Assembly (NCBI RefSeq): GCF_026151205.1
Contig: NC_087079.1
Location: 6,544,169-6,608,168 of the forward strand
Direction: 5' to 3'
Origin: Bolinopsis microptera
Taxonomy: Eukaryota; Ctenophora; Tentaculata; Lobata; Bolinopsidae
Length of the DNA: 64,000 nucleotides
Numbering within the stretch: the first letter of the stretch is position 1; every line of letters begins with the position of its first letter. The notes under the pieces are model-generated. The model searched no databases. It worked only from the letters and a program-made list of their open reading frames with translations, and was not told the origin of the DNA. Made by a program: the position numbers and the translations under genes. Shown one piece after another: positions 11,215 through 22,757 of the stretch.

Positions 11215-14200
11215 CTGATCCTGAGATCGCTGAACTGTCACTTGAACGCAAGCAGCTGATGATTGCGAATATGCAGAACAAATTCCCGACCAACAGGAAG
11301 CATGTCAAGACCAACATCAACCAGCTGAGACGCCCGGAGATACTTTGGAGCCTCTAAGATACTCGCCAAAGGATATGTTAGACCAGCTCTAACCGTCCAC
11401 AACCCTGCTGGGAATATCGCAGGTACTAATGAGGAGAAAGCGAGGATTATTAAGGAGAGCGATCGTCATCATTTAAAATCGATTTATTTTAATTTACGTT
11501 CATGACCGCTTATACGCCCTGTTACAACATGCTTCTCAATTCCCACCAGCACAGAGGTCCCAAAATAGTTCACACACCGAGTTAGAGCGCTCCGTATCGA
11601 TTTCAAAGCCACGCAATGAGGAGGCATGGAGAGGTTATGTCTGGCCGGGGGCAATCACTTAACGTGTATAAACAGTGTAAACAGATTACTAAATCATCGC
11701 ATATCTCCAGTTGTGGTTGTTTGTTTTGTTCCGGGGTTTGACCTGAGTGTACTGTAGAGACGATTTTCTGTTCATTTCTCCAGTAACCAATAAGCGGTAA
11801 ACGGTAATAATTGGCATAAACCATCGTTATGTTTTCTTTCTATTTTTTGGCGGATAAATCAGAAACTAGGCATTTGCTTTTCAATTGTAGTGACTACTGT
11901 ATTAGTTTACGAGTTTTCTCACAGCAGGACTGTTTTCTTTCGTGCTTTTTCAATGTAATATCGGGTCAACTTCAAGGTTAACAGTATCTACCGTATTTTC
12001 TTTGTACATACAACTTGCCGTGTTAACATTAACAATATCTACCGTACTTTTGATGTGGTACCGTGTAAAAAGTACCTACAGCATGGCAAAACATCCATCG
12101 TTCAACCGAGCTACTGTGCCATGCCCGAGCATCGAAGTTTGAATATACCGGGTGGTAAAATTCGTGAGATCGACAGTCTTTTGAACGCGGTGTACCTTCT
12201 ATAAATAATATCGTATCAGAATACGCATTATTATTCGATAACCTGTCATCCAAAAAATATTCTTGCAGTACAGTGGTTCCTATGGAAATATAAGGTTGTT
12301 AGCAGCTACAAGTATAACTTCTACACGAATCCGGACTCCAAGATGCCTTCTTCATGTGTGGTAGGGGGTTGTACACACAGAAGTGGTCAGAACAGTAAGC
12401 GGCCTGGACGACAGTTTTTGATATTTCACTGCGTTCCCACAGACGACAGAATGAGAAAGAGATGGGACCTGAGGATAAATCGACAACCTGAACATGTTTA
12501 ACATGAGCTACCCGAGTCTGACAACTCTCTGTACGCTAACATAAATCAAGACAGGCTTCATCGTCCCGTTGAAGAGTGGTGTTCATGCGGGGAATGCAAA
12601 CTGATGGACACAGAGAAGGAGCACGTTTGCTGCAACGAATCGCATTTCATTACTGCGCATCGAGGAGAGCATCGGTGCATCAGCCAGGTTGGGATGTTTA
12701 AAGAACTTGTCGTCAGTGAGGATGGACTAGTTTACAGTAGGTACATGTATTCAATGAACATTACAGACCCTGATAAAAGAGATAGGTTTCTCAAGAAGAA
12801 GTTGAACCAAAAGGAACTACGCTTCATGGCATATAGAACCTTTATCAATATGCTATCATGTCGAGATTTCGATAGGAATGTGAGGTATATTTTGCCTGCA
12901 TGTGTTGTCAGCCAAATCAGGGCAAAGTTTCCGAATGAAAACGGAGAACCCTACACAGGCTACGTTTCGCTCAAGTCGAAAGATGGGCAATCGTTGCCCT
13001 AGACATTGTAATATTACATTGTATTATCAAATTAGTAATTACGTTGTCAATAACAGTACCAGAACAATAGGAAAATGTACTTTTCCTGAAAAAAAGTATT
13101 GACATTTCTTTTTCTTAAATTTCTGATATAATGTTCCGTATTGGAATGCTTGTTTACAGTAATGAAATGCAATTATTATTCACCGCTTCCAGCCGTAGTA
13201 TTGTGTTGTGAAGTATGTGTTGGCCCGACTCCAGTGAAATCGATGCCTCCTCATTTCGTAATACCGCTCTCGCGTGCGTGTTACTCCGGGTCTATTTACG
13301 TGCTACAGGGAGGGGTGGCGGAATTCTAAATTTAACCTACTTGTAGGATGTTGTATCGGCTACAAGCTAACTCTAAAAATTTGCAATTTTTTTTCGGGTG
13401 CCCAAATGACAACCATCGCTTTAAGGAGTACTTTGGAGCTGAGTTCAACAACGCTGATGAGCCTACCCTTCCTGCCTTCCTTGACCCCCCATCTAGCCTT
13501 AACAGTCCCATCACCGTTGCAGAGATAGAGAGAGCCATCAGTAAACTCAAGTCTGGTAAAGCAGTGGGTATTGATAAAGTTCCTGGCGAGGTCATGAAAG
13601 CCCTGAACAACCCCCTCCTTCATGAAGAGCTGGCTAATGTGTTCATTGTTCAACGAGTCTTTCGAGAAAAACATTCACATTGAAGCAATAGGAGCAGGCA
13701 TCCTCACACCACTGGCTAAGCCTGATAAAACTCGTGGCCCAGTTAAGTCGATACGACCATTGCAATTGACCCTGCTGAATGTTTCTAGAAAGATCCTGTC
13801 ACTGATAGTGCTAAACAGAATAGAGAGAGCTGTGGACAACTTCACCGGACCGTTCCAAGCTGCCTACAAAGCTGGCAGGAGCTGTGCCGACCTAGTTTGG
13901 GCACAGAGCATGCTCATATCTGTAGTAATGAAGAAGGAGTTTGAATGGAACAAAGTCAGTATCGACATGTCAGCTGCCTTCAATACCATCCGCAGAGGTA
14001 CAACAATCAGAAGCTGCAGGATGCTCCAGAGACAACCTGAGGCTTGTACAATACCTCATGGCTAACACCACTCTAGTAGTCAGAGTGTGTTCTACTGACT
14101 CAGAGATGTTCTCTTTCAACATAGGAGCCTCCCAAGGAGACAGCACAGCTGGTAAATTGTTTACCCTCAATCTAGCTGGAGCTGTAGTGCACATAAGAGC

Positions 14201-15170
14201 AGTCCTCCCCTCAAGACCCAACCCTCCGATAGCCGATAACCACATGCCTCTTGAGTCCGGCTATTCAGACGATTTAGAGGAGATTGGTGAAGATATGGAG
14301 GAGTTACAGGATATCTTTCAGATCTCCAAGAATATTCTCAGTGAATGGAGTCTCTTTGTCAATGACACAAAGACAAAGTTTACCAGAGTGTATTTAGAAG
14401 AAGTTGGTGCCTGTGACGAGTGCGAGTGGGATAATGAACTAAGAGGAAAAGAGGAGTGGAGAAACGAGACGCTTCTTGGTACTAAGCTTGGATCAGAGCA
14501 GGATGTTACTAATAGAATAAATAAAGCTAACTCTGCCTTCTGGTCATTTGACAAGCTGTGGTGCCAGGGATCAGAGAGGTGTCAGATAACTGAGAAGAGA
14601 AAGATCAAACTCTACGACTCACTAGAAGTATCAGTGCTCCTGTACAACTGCTGCTGCTGGGCCGTACCTCAGCATGTTCTAGAGTCTGTAGATGTTCTTC
14701 AGAGGAAGCACCTCAAGCGCATCCTAACATCCTACACATATATTGGCCTAGCTCAATATCTAACAAGGCCCTCTACGCTCGTACCCAGACCAGGCCCCTT
14801 TCCGAGAGAGTGGAAAAGGCACGGTGGACAATGCTAGGTCATGTTCTACGCAGTGACAACGACACACCTGCCTACCAGTCTCTGTTATTTGCTACACTAG
14901 GATGTCAAACACTAAAGGGACGAGTGGGTAGACACAGGACTAATTTGTATGATATTATTGTGAAAAAGGACCTATTTAAGAGACAAATTTATTTAAAAAA
15001 TGAAGATGATTTTACCAACTTAGTGAACTTAGCAAGAGATAGAGTAGGATGGAGGAGTTTATTTACTTTGAGACATATTGAACGAATGAGTCTTCGTAAG
15101 CGTAAATAGGCCAGCACTTTGCTGAGCCTCTTTAGGTGCTCTTTTGTTTATAGATGTTATTATATTATAT
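11215..15170 (+). pseudogene. Degraded non-LTR (LINE) reverse transcriptase, interrupted
   Basis: A 5' fragment (11215-11360, DPEIAELSLERKQL) resembles the region before the RT in several invertebrate LINEs. The RT resumes near 13385 and runs to a stop at 15107-15109 across several frames. It includes ITVAEIERAISKLKSGKAVG, QAAYKAGRSCADLVWAQSM, a decayed catalytic motif SGYSDDL where YADD is usual, and the C-terminal LGHVLRSDNDTPAY. Frameshifts occur near 13650, 14040 and 14830. The 2-kb interruption (about 11365-13370) holds the THAP/P2X7-tail pseudogene. Inactive by frameshifts and insertion. Confidence 0.85.
12343..13002 (+). pseudogene. THAP domain plus P2X7 C-terminal (ballast-like) domain
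   Basis: From ATG 12343 the frame encodes the start of a THAP zinc finger (PSSCVVGGCTHRSG, FHCVP, KRWDLRINR), reaches an in-frame TAA at 12499-12501, then continues in the same frame to TAG at 13000-13002. The second part has the cysteine-rich hallmark of the P2X7 receptor tail: EEWCSCGECKL, HVCCNE, HRCIS, ELRFMAYRTF, LPACVVSQIRAKFP and GEPYTGY. The channel part of P2X is absent. The THAP half lacks the CxxH and AVPTIF-type portion, so it is truncated. Similar stand-alone P2X7-tail domains are known in marine invertebrates, often next to other DNA-binding domains. A start at 12604 could still make the tail domain alone. The short inverted motif AATGAGGAGGCAT at 11614 and 13239 may mark the ends of the inserted unit. 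Confidence 0.85.
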
Positions 15171-16702
15171 AACTGGCTAAATGGCTCTTTAGATTATGAG
15201 AGCATCTATGTTTTGAAACAGAACTTCGATCTGGTTGTTTCACTTTCACACACCCCAATAGGTTCTTTACCTGCTTTAACACTTCAGGGACTTCATTTTC
15301 AATATCTTCCGCGCTATCAATTACATTTAGATATTTCTTTGAATCCTGATTATTTTTTATTTCATTCAACGATCTATGCACAAGTTCCTCATCGTCACAA
15401 CTTTTCAAATTGCTTGGACCTAGTGATCTAGTTAACTCTAGCATTACCGCAATGTGGGAAATAAAGGCAAAATAATGCTTCCCTGTCACATTTGCATGGA
15501 CATAATTAGTAGACAGCTTTCCTTGTATTTTTGGAATAGATTGAATAGTTTCCGATGACAAGATTGGTTTCACTCTAGCTATTGGGCATGGCTGATGCAC
15601 AGTATTCTGCACCACATCATCTGTACTCTTTGTTCCATTCTGACATTCCGGGGTAGGTAAAATACTCATCATCCGACGACGTCTTTTCTTAGATTTTAGT
15701 CTTAATACCCGCTCCATGGATCGCACAATTGATAACGTAGGACACCTGGATTTTTTTCCTCCGAAAATATTGTATATATTCTGTAGGCAAGCTTCCTCTA
15801 AAGAACACCCAAGTCTGAATAAAACCTGTTGAATTGCTTTGGCCTTGATAATCTGGCCAGGTACCATGTCGTTACACTTCCACAATTCAATTTCAAAATT
15901 CGTCCTGACCGTGCATCTATCTTTAATCGTTTCGGCATCGAGCGCCTTTCTTCCGGATTTCTCCTTACAAAGTTTGTTTTTCGGCGTGGAAGTGCCATCT
16001 TCTGTGGCGAATCTTGTAGAAAGTTTGTTTAAAACAGTCTCTTTCTTCGCAATCACAGGCTTATCACCTTTTCCATCGTGTACTGGCAGTCTAATTGTAC
16101 TCAGAGAACTTGTTGGAGGAGTATTACTAGAGTTCAATTTGTCCCGATTTCCCTGCTGATTCTCATTCTTGATTGCAGTTCCACCTTCAATGAGTCGTGT
16201 AGACAACTTGTTAAGTGCTGTTTCCTTCTTTGAATTTAACACTTTCTTGCTGCTGTTTATCTTATCAACATCAATTGGTCGTCCAATTGTGAATTTAGAA
16301 TTGTCTACTGTGGGAGTTCTCGTGGTTAAATTATCAGTGTTAGCCCGCAAATGCTCCTTCTTCTTCAGACCCGTCGATGAAGATTTATCCATAATCGTCA
16401 ATTTGCTTTGCACCGTCGGTTTCTTAATCTTTGGAATCCTAAAAGTAGGGACAGCTCTCCTCTTGAATGAGTTGCTTGTTATTATCGCAGTAGTGATAAC
16501 ATCAGCAGATGATTCGTCTTCAGAATCATATTGAGTTCTAGGTTTTGATGAATCAGCAGCCCTTTTTGAAGTGTTGACAACAACTGATACGTCCTCAGTA
16601 GATGGTTCGGGTACAGGGATTACAGCTGGAGGAAGCTCCGGAGTATCAATACCTGATGATGTGTCCTCAGTAGATGGTTCGGGTACAGGGATTACAGCTA
16701 CA
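15160..16702 (-). CDS. Unrecognised basic protein encoded by element A
   Basis: Open for about 510 codons. The first GTG is at 16413 (417 aa from there), but the frame stays open upstream to a TGA near 16705 with no ATG, so the N-terminus probably comes from an upstream exon or is lost. The N-terminal part is a low-complexity Ser/Thr/Pro/Lys linker with two PVPEPSTED repeats (DNA copies at about 16589 and 16668) and two KKETxLNKLSTR repeats. A middle domain (IELWKCNDMVPGQIIKAKAI, then GCSLEEACLQNIYNIFGGKK) precedes a basic patch KSKKRRRRMM, a plausible nuclear signal. No transposase, integrase or nuclease motif is recognised. Position inside A suggests an element-encoded DNA-binding or accessory protein, an inference only. 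Confidence 0.6.
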
Positions 16703-17916
16703 GGAACCCTTCAAGCGAATGAGCGACTCTCCTGATGCCTTCGCTAAATTGCAACGTAAACATCTGTCGTATGTGAGACTTTCCATAACCCTTCCGCACT
16801 TACACCGCCAAGCCATATTCTTTTTTCGTATTATATGAATGATTATATTAGTAAATTATACAATTATGTGTTTATATAGATACAAGGTGTTTTTTTTTGT
16901 AGAGTTATCAAATCAGTTACAACTACAGAAAACAATTGCAAGAGCGAGGCACTACTAGTACTAAAGGTCAACACTCATAATTGAGTTTAATTTGGGTAAT
17001 TATGTTAAAATTTGAACCGATTAGTCAGCCAAAATCTGATTTTTAATTTATGTTAAAAAAGTTAAAAAAGTTAAAGTAATTAATGTTAAATTCCAAAATC
17101 TCGATCTTAGAATTTAACTTTTTTAACGTGGACCCCCTCCAGTATACATTAAAATACGCTCGTGCCGCGCATTCATTGACCACAGACTAGCTATACACCA
17201 CATCTCCGCAAGCAATCCCCGTGCGCGTGCGCGCGGCAAGTTGACATGGTAACGAACGGAAGCAAGTAAGGAACAGGACATATATTTGACCCACCTACCG
17301 CTATCTCCAAAATCCACGTTTTTCTGCAAAAACGTCCATTCGTAACCTTTCACTATTGCCTTTTTTCAAAAGGGTGAAAAGGAAAAAATACATAAATGAT
17401 AAAAACCAGGGGTATGATAACAGTCAGCTGGTATACGAATTATGCGTGATTCAACCCACCGCCATTCTTATCGGCACAGATGGTGATATGACCCATTTTA
17501 TTGTATTTTTTCCTTTTCACCCTTTTGAAAAAAGGCAATAGTGAAAGGTAACGAATGGACGTTTTTGCAGAAAAACGTGGATTTTGGAAATAGCGGTAGG
17601 TGGGTCAAATATATGTCGTGTTCCTTACTTGCTTCCGTTCGTTTCCATGTCAACTTGCCGCGCGCACGCGGATTGCTTGCGGAGATGTGGTGTATAGCTA
17701 GTATGTGGTCAATGAATGCGCGGCACTAGCGTATTTTAATGTATACTAGTAATGTATAGTATTTTGTAATAAGCCCAACTTGAATGTGGCACACGTAGTC
17801 TACTGATGTTTCAATATGATTATTATAAGGTGAGCTGATTAGAGCTTATATTAATAGTTATAGTGAAATGGAAATCTAGCGCCCGCCAAAACGAAACAAC
17901 GGGCGCAATTCTTGTT

Positions 17917-18347
17917 AATCTGTTTTTTGTTTGTTTGGGGACCAGCTTTTGGTACACTGGTTAATGTTTACTATAATATTGAAATATTACATTACAATTA
18001 GATAAATAAATAGAAAGATAGAACATACCACTATATCCAAAAATTGAAACACTGTACCGTAGCACACAACACAAAAAGTTAAACTACTGGCAAAGTGTCC
18101 TCAGAAAAATAAAAACCCTAAATATACCTAGCCTTGGTGAGACCTGCTTCGCGATTGCTATTCAGCGATGTGTGCTCCACAAGTCATCACATACCTGAGT
18201 TACAATCACGGTTGCAGTTTTTTAACTCACAATTAAAAGTTCCTCGTTATTAGCCGTAATCAACAAATACACGCAACAGCCATAAATAAGAGCCATATAC
18301 ACACATTTAAATCAAAGTAATTATGTAGATATCAAAAACACCGAATG
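17917..18347. other. Spacer between element B and LINE ORF1
   Basis: AT-rich sequence with no recognisable coding, repeat or regulatory feature. It begins with a T/G-rich tract (TGTTTTTTGTTTGTTTGG) right after element B. Confidence 0.4.
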
Positions 18348-19187
18348 TTACACCTTAACCTTATCTACACTGAAAATCTTGCCGTCTCTAATATAATGAT
18401 ACTTTGTTGGCTCATCAGTGATCATTTCCTTTACTTTGACAACAAGTTTCTGATGAGCTGCTCTCTCCTCCTTGCTTCTGTCAGGTGTAATGTACCATGT
18501 GTGGTACGCTGTACATTTAGATTTCTTCAGATTTCTTGCTCGAGCAAGAACCATTTTTACTGATTCCGCGCAAGCCAATGTCACTTTTATTGGTCTCGGT
18601 TTACCACTGCCTGAAGTTGTTTTAGTCCCGATAGAATTTGCTGCCACAACTTTAGGATCACACCCTGAGGATTCCCAAATCAATTCGATCACTTCTTCTG
18701 CCACTAAGTGTGGATCAGGGGAATAATTCTCCGGTACACCGTAGATAATGAAATTCTTACTACGGATGTCGTCTTCAACTACGGTTTTCACAGCTGTTTT
18801 TATACTGTTGATCGACGGAGTACTTGTAGTTGTCTCGCAGTTCTTCTTCACGATATCGCTCCACGCTGTCTTCATCTCGGTATGAACAGTTGTTTTAAAA
18901 GAGTCGAGTTGCTCCTGTTGCTGTTTAATCTGGTCTTTCTGATAGTTCAGCTGATCTGATTTAAGTTTGTCTATCGTACTGGCTGCACATTTACAAAGTT
19001 CAAGATTACTAGTCATTAGCTTAGAAAGATTTTCAACTGCAGTAGCCAAGGGATCTTTATTTACAGCCATTAATCTCGCATGATTCAGTTCTGTAACGCT
19101 TTGTGCTTTTGACATCTTCAAAATCTCATTCATCGCTGACGATAGCTCCTTTTCAAATCTGTTCAGATGTTCGACGGAAAAATCCAT
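18348..19187 (-). CDS. LINE ORF1-type coiled-coil nucleic-acid-binding protein
   Basis: About 280 aa from the internal ATG at 19187 (the frame also opens 20 codons upstream). Residues 1-130 are helical, with a heptad/Gln-rich coiled coil (KDQIKQQQEQLDSFK). They are followed by KNFIIYGVPE, an RRM-like core (PIKVTLACAESVKMVLARAR) and the segment WYITPDRSKEERAAHQKL. This order is typical of ORF1 proteins of L1/CR1-like non-LTR retrotransposons. The reading frame is intact, but no partner reverse transcriptase follows on the minus strand, so it is a solo ORF1 copy or a host gene derived from one. Confidence 0.75.
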   Translation of the reverse strand: MDFSVEHLNRFEKELSSAMNEILKMSKAQSVTELNHARLMAVNKDPLATAVENLSKLMTSNLELCKCAASTIDKLKSDQLNYQKDQIKQQQEQLDSFKTTVHTEMKTAWSDIVKKNCETTTSTPSINSIKTAVKTVVEDDIRSKNFIIYGVPENYSPDPHLVAEEVIELIWESSGCDPKVVAANSIGTKTTSGSGKPRPIKVTLACAESVKMVLARARNLKKSKCTAYHTWYITPDRSKEERAAHQKLVVKVKEMITDEPTKYHYIRDGKIFSVDKVKV

Positions 19188-19247
19188 TTTACAAAAGCCA
19201 AGGCGTACAGCACGACGTGTCGGTGTAACAGCAAGTTGAGATAACAC

Positions 19248-20735
19248 TACCGATAAGAGAGCAATTAAAATGTTGCAAAAGCTAGAATAAAAGATTGTAA
19301 TTCGTTCAACACGCTAGTGAATTACTAGACTGAGGTCCCCAGGTGACTGATCGAGTAATCGAATATAGATTTACAATCTCTACAATATTAGAACTAAGTA
19401 TTTAAATTAGTACTCCGCTACAACCCCCCCCCCTCCGCACCGACCTTGTTTTGGAGAGAAGCCTCAAAAAGGTGCGCATACGGTCGACTTTGCTTTCCTT
19501 TCCCGACGTAGAAAACTGATTTTATAAAGAGCTTGAAAACTTCCCGTGGGTTGAGAGTCTCTGCTTTTTTCGGTAAATCCTGAATTTTTTACGAAGTTAT
19601 TATAAATAAATTTATCATAAATTAATGAATTTGATAAAATTATATACAAATTAAATAATGTTTTAAACTAATTACAACACTACAAATCTATTACATTTAT
19701 TGAAGACGTTACAGAAGAAATTAATTTAATGTAGTTTGATGAGTCCTCACTCTCCTCACGTCCAACAATGGCGTTTCTCTTGTCGCTAATACAAATAGAA
19801 TTATTTGTACAAGTTAAATGGCTCAACAGTTCAATTGTCATAGCCATAACAATTCCATTATACTATAATAAGCTGTTTAATATTGTGTGCAGGTGGTTTA
19901 ACTGCGTGTATGCCACGTTGCAGTTGTAACACTAACAGCTCTCTTTAGATAAAATATAACTTAAACTTCCTGTGCTGATATATAGGCTATTGTTTGGTCT
20001 ATCTTATCGTACCCTTGTGCCACCACCGGCCCTTTGCAAGCTTAAATTCAAGATTAGTGAATATTTATTGAGCTGTGCTACTGCTCAGACTCACTCACTA
20101 AACGTTTGAAGTCGTTGGAGCAGCAATAATTATGTTTCGGACCGAAAAAATTCGGTATAGTTGAATAATTAACATATGAATGAGTAAACAGAACTGCAAC
20201 CCTTAACTTCCTAACTTACATACTAAAGCACCGCTTTCAAAGGATACTCCGACATTAAACCTAACTACCCTAAACCTAACTAGTAGCCTATAGCGCCGGT
20301 ACTTCTAAACAGCGTCACTTATTTTAAGTGTAACCATTGTACTGCATGGGTAACACTGCAGCATGGGAGTTTGGGCATGTAGCTTTTGTTGTAATTTGAA
20401 TAATAAGTGACTTGTAAGCTTAGTTTTCTTTTCAGATTGAGATTAGAAGTGTCAGTGAATTTGATGTGTGCCCATGGATTGTTCATATATCGCGTACGCT
20501 AGATTTTTGCCAGTTTCTGCTCCGTTATCACTTTTAAGCTTGATACCGTTGTTTTTGTTGTATAATAATTACACTGCTTAAGCATTTCCAAACCCCTCGT
20601 CCTCGCTCCTTACGCTAATTAAGTAATTAATTAAATGTAAAGATTGTTCTAAATTCAATCTTATTGAGGAATCTTGCGAAGGAAAACGAATATTCCAAGT
20701 ACAGGGATGAGAAAGCAGTATCACGATAGTCGATA
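19248..20735. other. AT-rich intergenic DNA
   Basis: No exon recognised. A C-run (about 19423-19434) resembles the G-run termini seen elsewhere, but no second end was found. Confidence 0.4.
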
Positions 20736-21221
20736 GATATTTGACCAAAACCCATAATCATGGGTAGAGTGGACCGCTGCCAGTGTCTCTCTTTCCCAAA
20801 CAAAAGGAAATGATATTAATTTGATTGACCGTTCTCAAATGCAAAATGATACCGAGAATGAAATCGGTCGCTCGCTTTTCCCATTCATTCACGGCTTACA
20901 ATTAATCACATGCTGTAAAATTCCTTTGGGTTGCGTTCGGGTCGATATACCTAGTATTTCGGGATAAGGGTGGTACTGGTAGTTAGTGAATTAGCTGAAG
21001 TTTATTGAATCTTTATTGCTGAGTACAGCTGCCTTCGGGTAGTTCTTCTTAATTTATTACAATTGTAAATTAATGGGAAAAGCGAGCGACCGATTTCATT
21101 CTCGGTATCATTTTGCATTTGAGAACGGTCAATCAAATTAATATCATTTCCTTTTGTTTGGGAAAGAGAGACACTGGCAGCGGTCCACTCTACCCATGAT
21201 TATGGGTTTTGGTCAAATATC
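20736..21221. mobile_element. 486-bp foldback MITE with ~155-bp inverted repeats
   Basis: Starts GATATTTGACCAAAACCCAT and ends with the reverse complement ATGGGTTTTGGTCAAATATC. The arms (20736-about 20886 and about 21071-21221) are almost perfectly complementary, around a 180-bp unique centre without an ORF. Near identity of the arms implies a recent or self-correcting element. I could not settle a target duplication. Confidence 0.9.
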
Positions 21222-22757
21222 ATCTCTTTTTGATTATAATGTCAGGGTACTTTATAAAGTCGAAATATAAACTGATGTCTTCATTATTAAGGAGGAGTTT
21301 CAACGATTTCGAAATTTTTCCTTTAAAAACATTTCCTTGTGTTTAAGTAAGCATATTGGTCTATCACTGACTGAACATAAAACATTATAATCATTCAAGT
21401 TGCCATTAAATTCATATATAATGACATTGAACTGTCGTGGTAAAGCAGAATTTGTTCGAAATCACGAATGAGCAAAATTCTCACCGTTCGCACGTGCAAA
21501 CCTTGAGCGGACGTTGCGTCCGCATCCAATACTGAATCGCCGTAAATTTTTGCATAGTGGTATTTTATATATAGTTTGATAAGCGTGCAAAGTTTCAAAA
21601 GATTTCAAATAGAACTTGGATCACAACTGGACTCCAAAGTTGATAAAAATCGTGAAAACACCAATTTTCAGTGATTTTAGCAATTTTTAATCAATTTGGG
21701 CGTGTCCTCACGTGTGCAACTTTTCGATTTTCAACTTTAAAACTAGCCTAATGCACAATTTATACCTATAGGAAGCAGAACTGAGCTCCACAACCCAAGA
21801 GATAGCCCAACACCAGAGAATACTAAATCGCAAAATTGACGTTTTTATAAAATAATTTTTCAAAAAAGCACTAACTTCAAAGGCAAATATCTTTATGAAG
21901 GAGTAAGATAAGATAACTTTCCGGTAGATTTTCAGAATGCTTGAACAATTATCTAAGGTAAAAATTTCCTCAGATGTTGAAAAAAATTACTTTTAAATGG
22001 TGTAAAATCAATTTTAAAAGTTATTACTTTGTCGAAAATCAAGTTTTAAAAACGGTTAACTTGATGACGTCATCAAGGGGTGTTTGTGACGTCAAATAAC
22101 TTTTGTATACAATGTAAACTAAAGTGTAAACAATTATTTTCAAGACCTGTGGTCGGAAATGGCTGTATCTTTTATACTTTTGAATCTATGGACACTTAAA
22201 TTTAGGATACAATTGACTACATTTGACTGTCAAAGCGTCTATCCCTGAATAGTGAATATGTATATATCACGACAATCTGTCGTAAAACAGGGGTTCTAGA
22301 AAACCCACTTCCCAATGTTACTGAAACTCGAAACTTTTTTTGTAGTCGATTTGGTCAACGTCTAGACGCCCTGCAAAGTTTCACATCTCTAACTCAATTT
22401 TAACATGGTTTTTAAGGCACCTGAATATGGCAATTTTCGGTTTTTTACCGAATTTCGTATAACATGCTGGCGCGTATTTTGCGCAAATTTCTTAAAAAAC
22501 CTCCACATAACTATTTCTTATTCCTGTCATCTTTGACATTGAATTAGAATGTTTTGAACTTAAATATACCTGCTGAACTACTTTCGATGAGTCTTAATGC
22601 CTGAAAATAATAAAGGGGTATAATAGTAAAGGGGTATAATAGTAAAGGGGGCAAATAGTATTGTGAATATAAGAGGCACGGTCATGCTTGCCAGCATTGT
22701 GATTAGATTGAGCTTGAAGTGTAATATATAAGCTTTAAGCTGACTTTTTCATCAGAT
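21222..22757. other. Upstream region of GPCR gene with two CRE motifs
   Basis: Mostly AT-rich sequence. At 22061-22076 there is a perfect 16-bp palindrome TTGATGACGTCATCAA, and a second TGACGTCA lies at 22087-22094. A 13-bp unit (AAAGGGGTATAAT) is repeated at about 22612-22645. The GPCR start codon follows at 22758. No other gene seen. Confidence 0.5.

Larger units (their letters stand above)
10159..17140. mobile_element. Element A: ~7-kb transposon with G-run termini
   Basis: The left end has 20 G (10159-10178) followed by TCCACGTTAAAAAAAGTT. The right end is the inverted equivalent: AACTTTTTTAACGTGGACCCCC ends the element within a few bases of 17140. Subterminal GTTAAAAAA repeats occur at both ends (10185-10262, 17050-17130). 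Direct repeats AGTATA flank it (10153-10158, 17141-17146), and the intact arm of element B carries a single AGTATA at this point, so this is a 6-bp target-site duplication. Cargo: a minus-strand ORF (15160-16702), a short minus ORF (10980-11201), a decayed LINE and a THAP/P2X7-tail pseudogene. No standard transposase motif was recognised. Confidence 0.85.
9984..17916. mobile_element. Element B: foldback element with ~420-bp inverted repeats, split by element A
   Basis: The left end starts AACAAGAATTGCGCCCG at 9984 and the right end is its reverse complement, finishing at 17916. The right arm (about 17505-17916) is uninterrupted. The left arm is split into 9984-10158 and 17141-about 17395 by insertion of element A. 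Without A the element would be about 950 bp with a centre near 17395-17505. Arms match at most positions. No protein is encoded, and small ORFs in the arms are mirror images of each other. I could not define a target-site duplication. Confidence 0.88.

Noticed and set aside
17123-17729. Two similar ~62-76-aa ORFs on opposite strands
   Set aside because: They are mirror copies from the inverted arms of element B, not genes.
19423-19434. C-run as a possible end of another G-run element
   Set aside because: The adjacent sequence lacks the ACGT core and 10-bp repeats, and no partner end was found.
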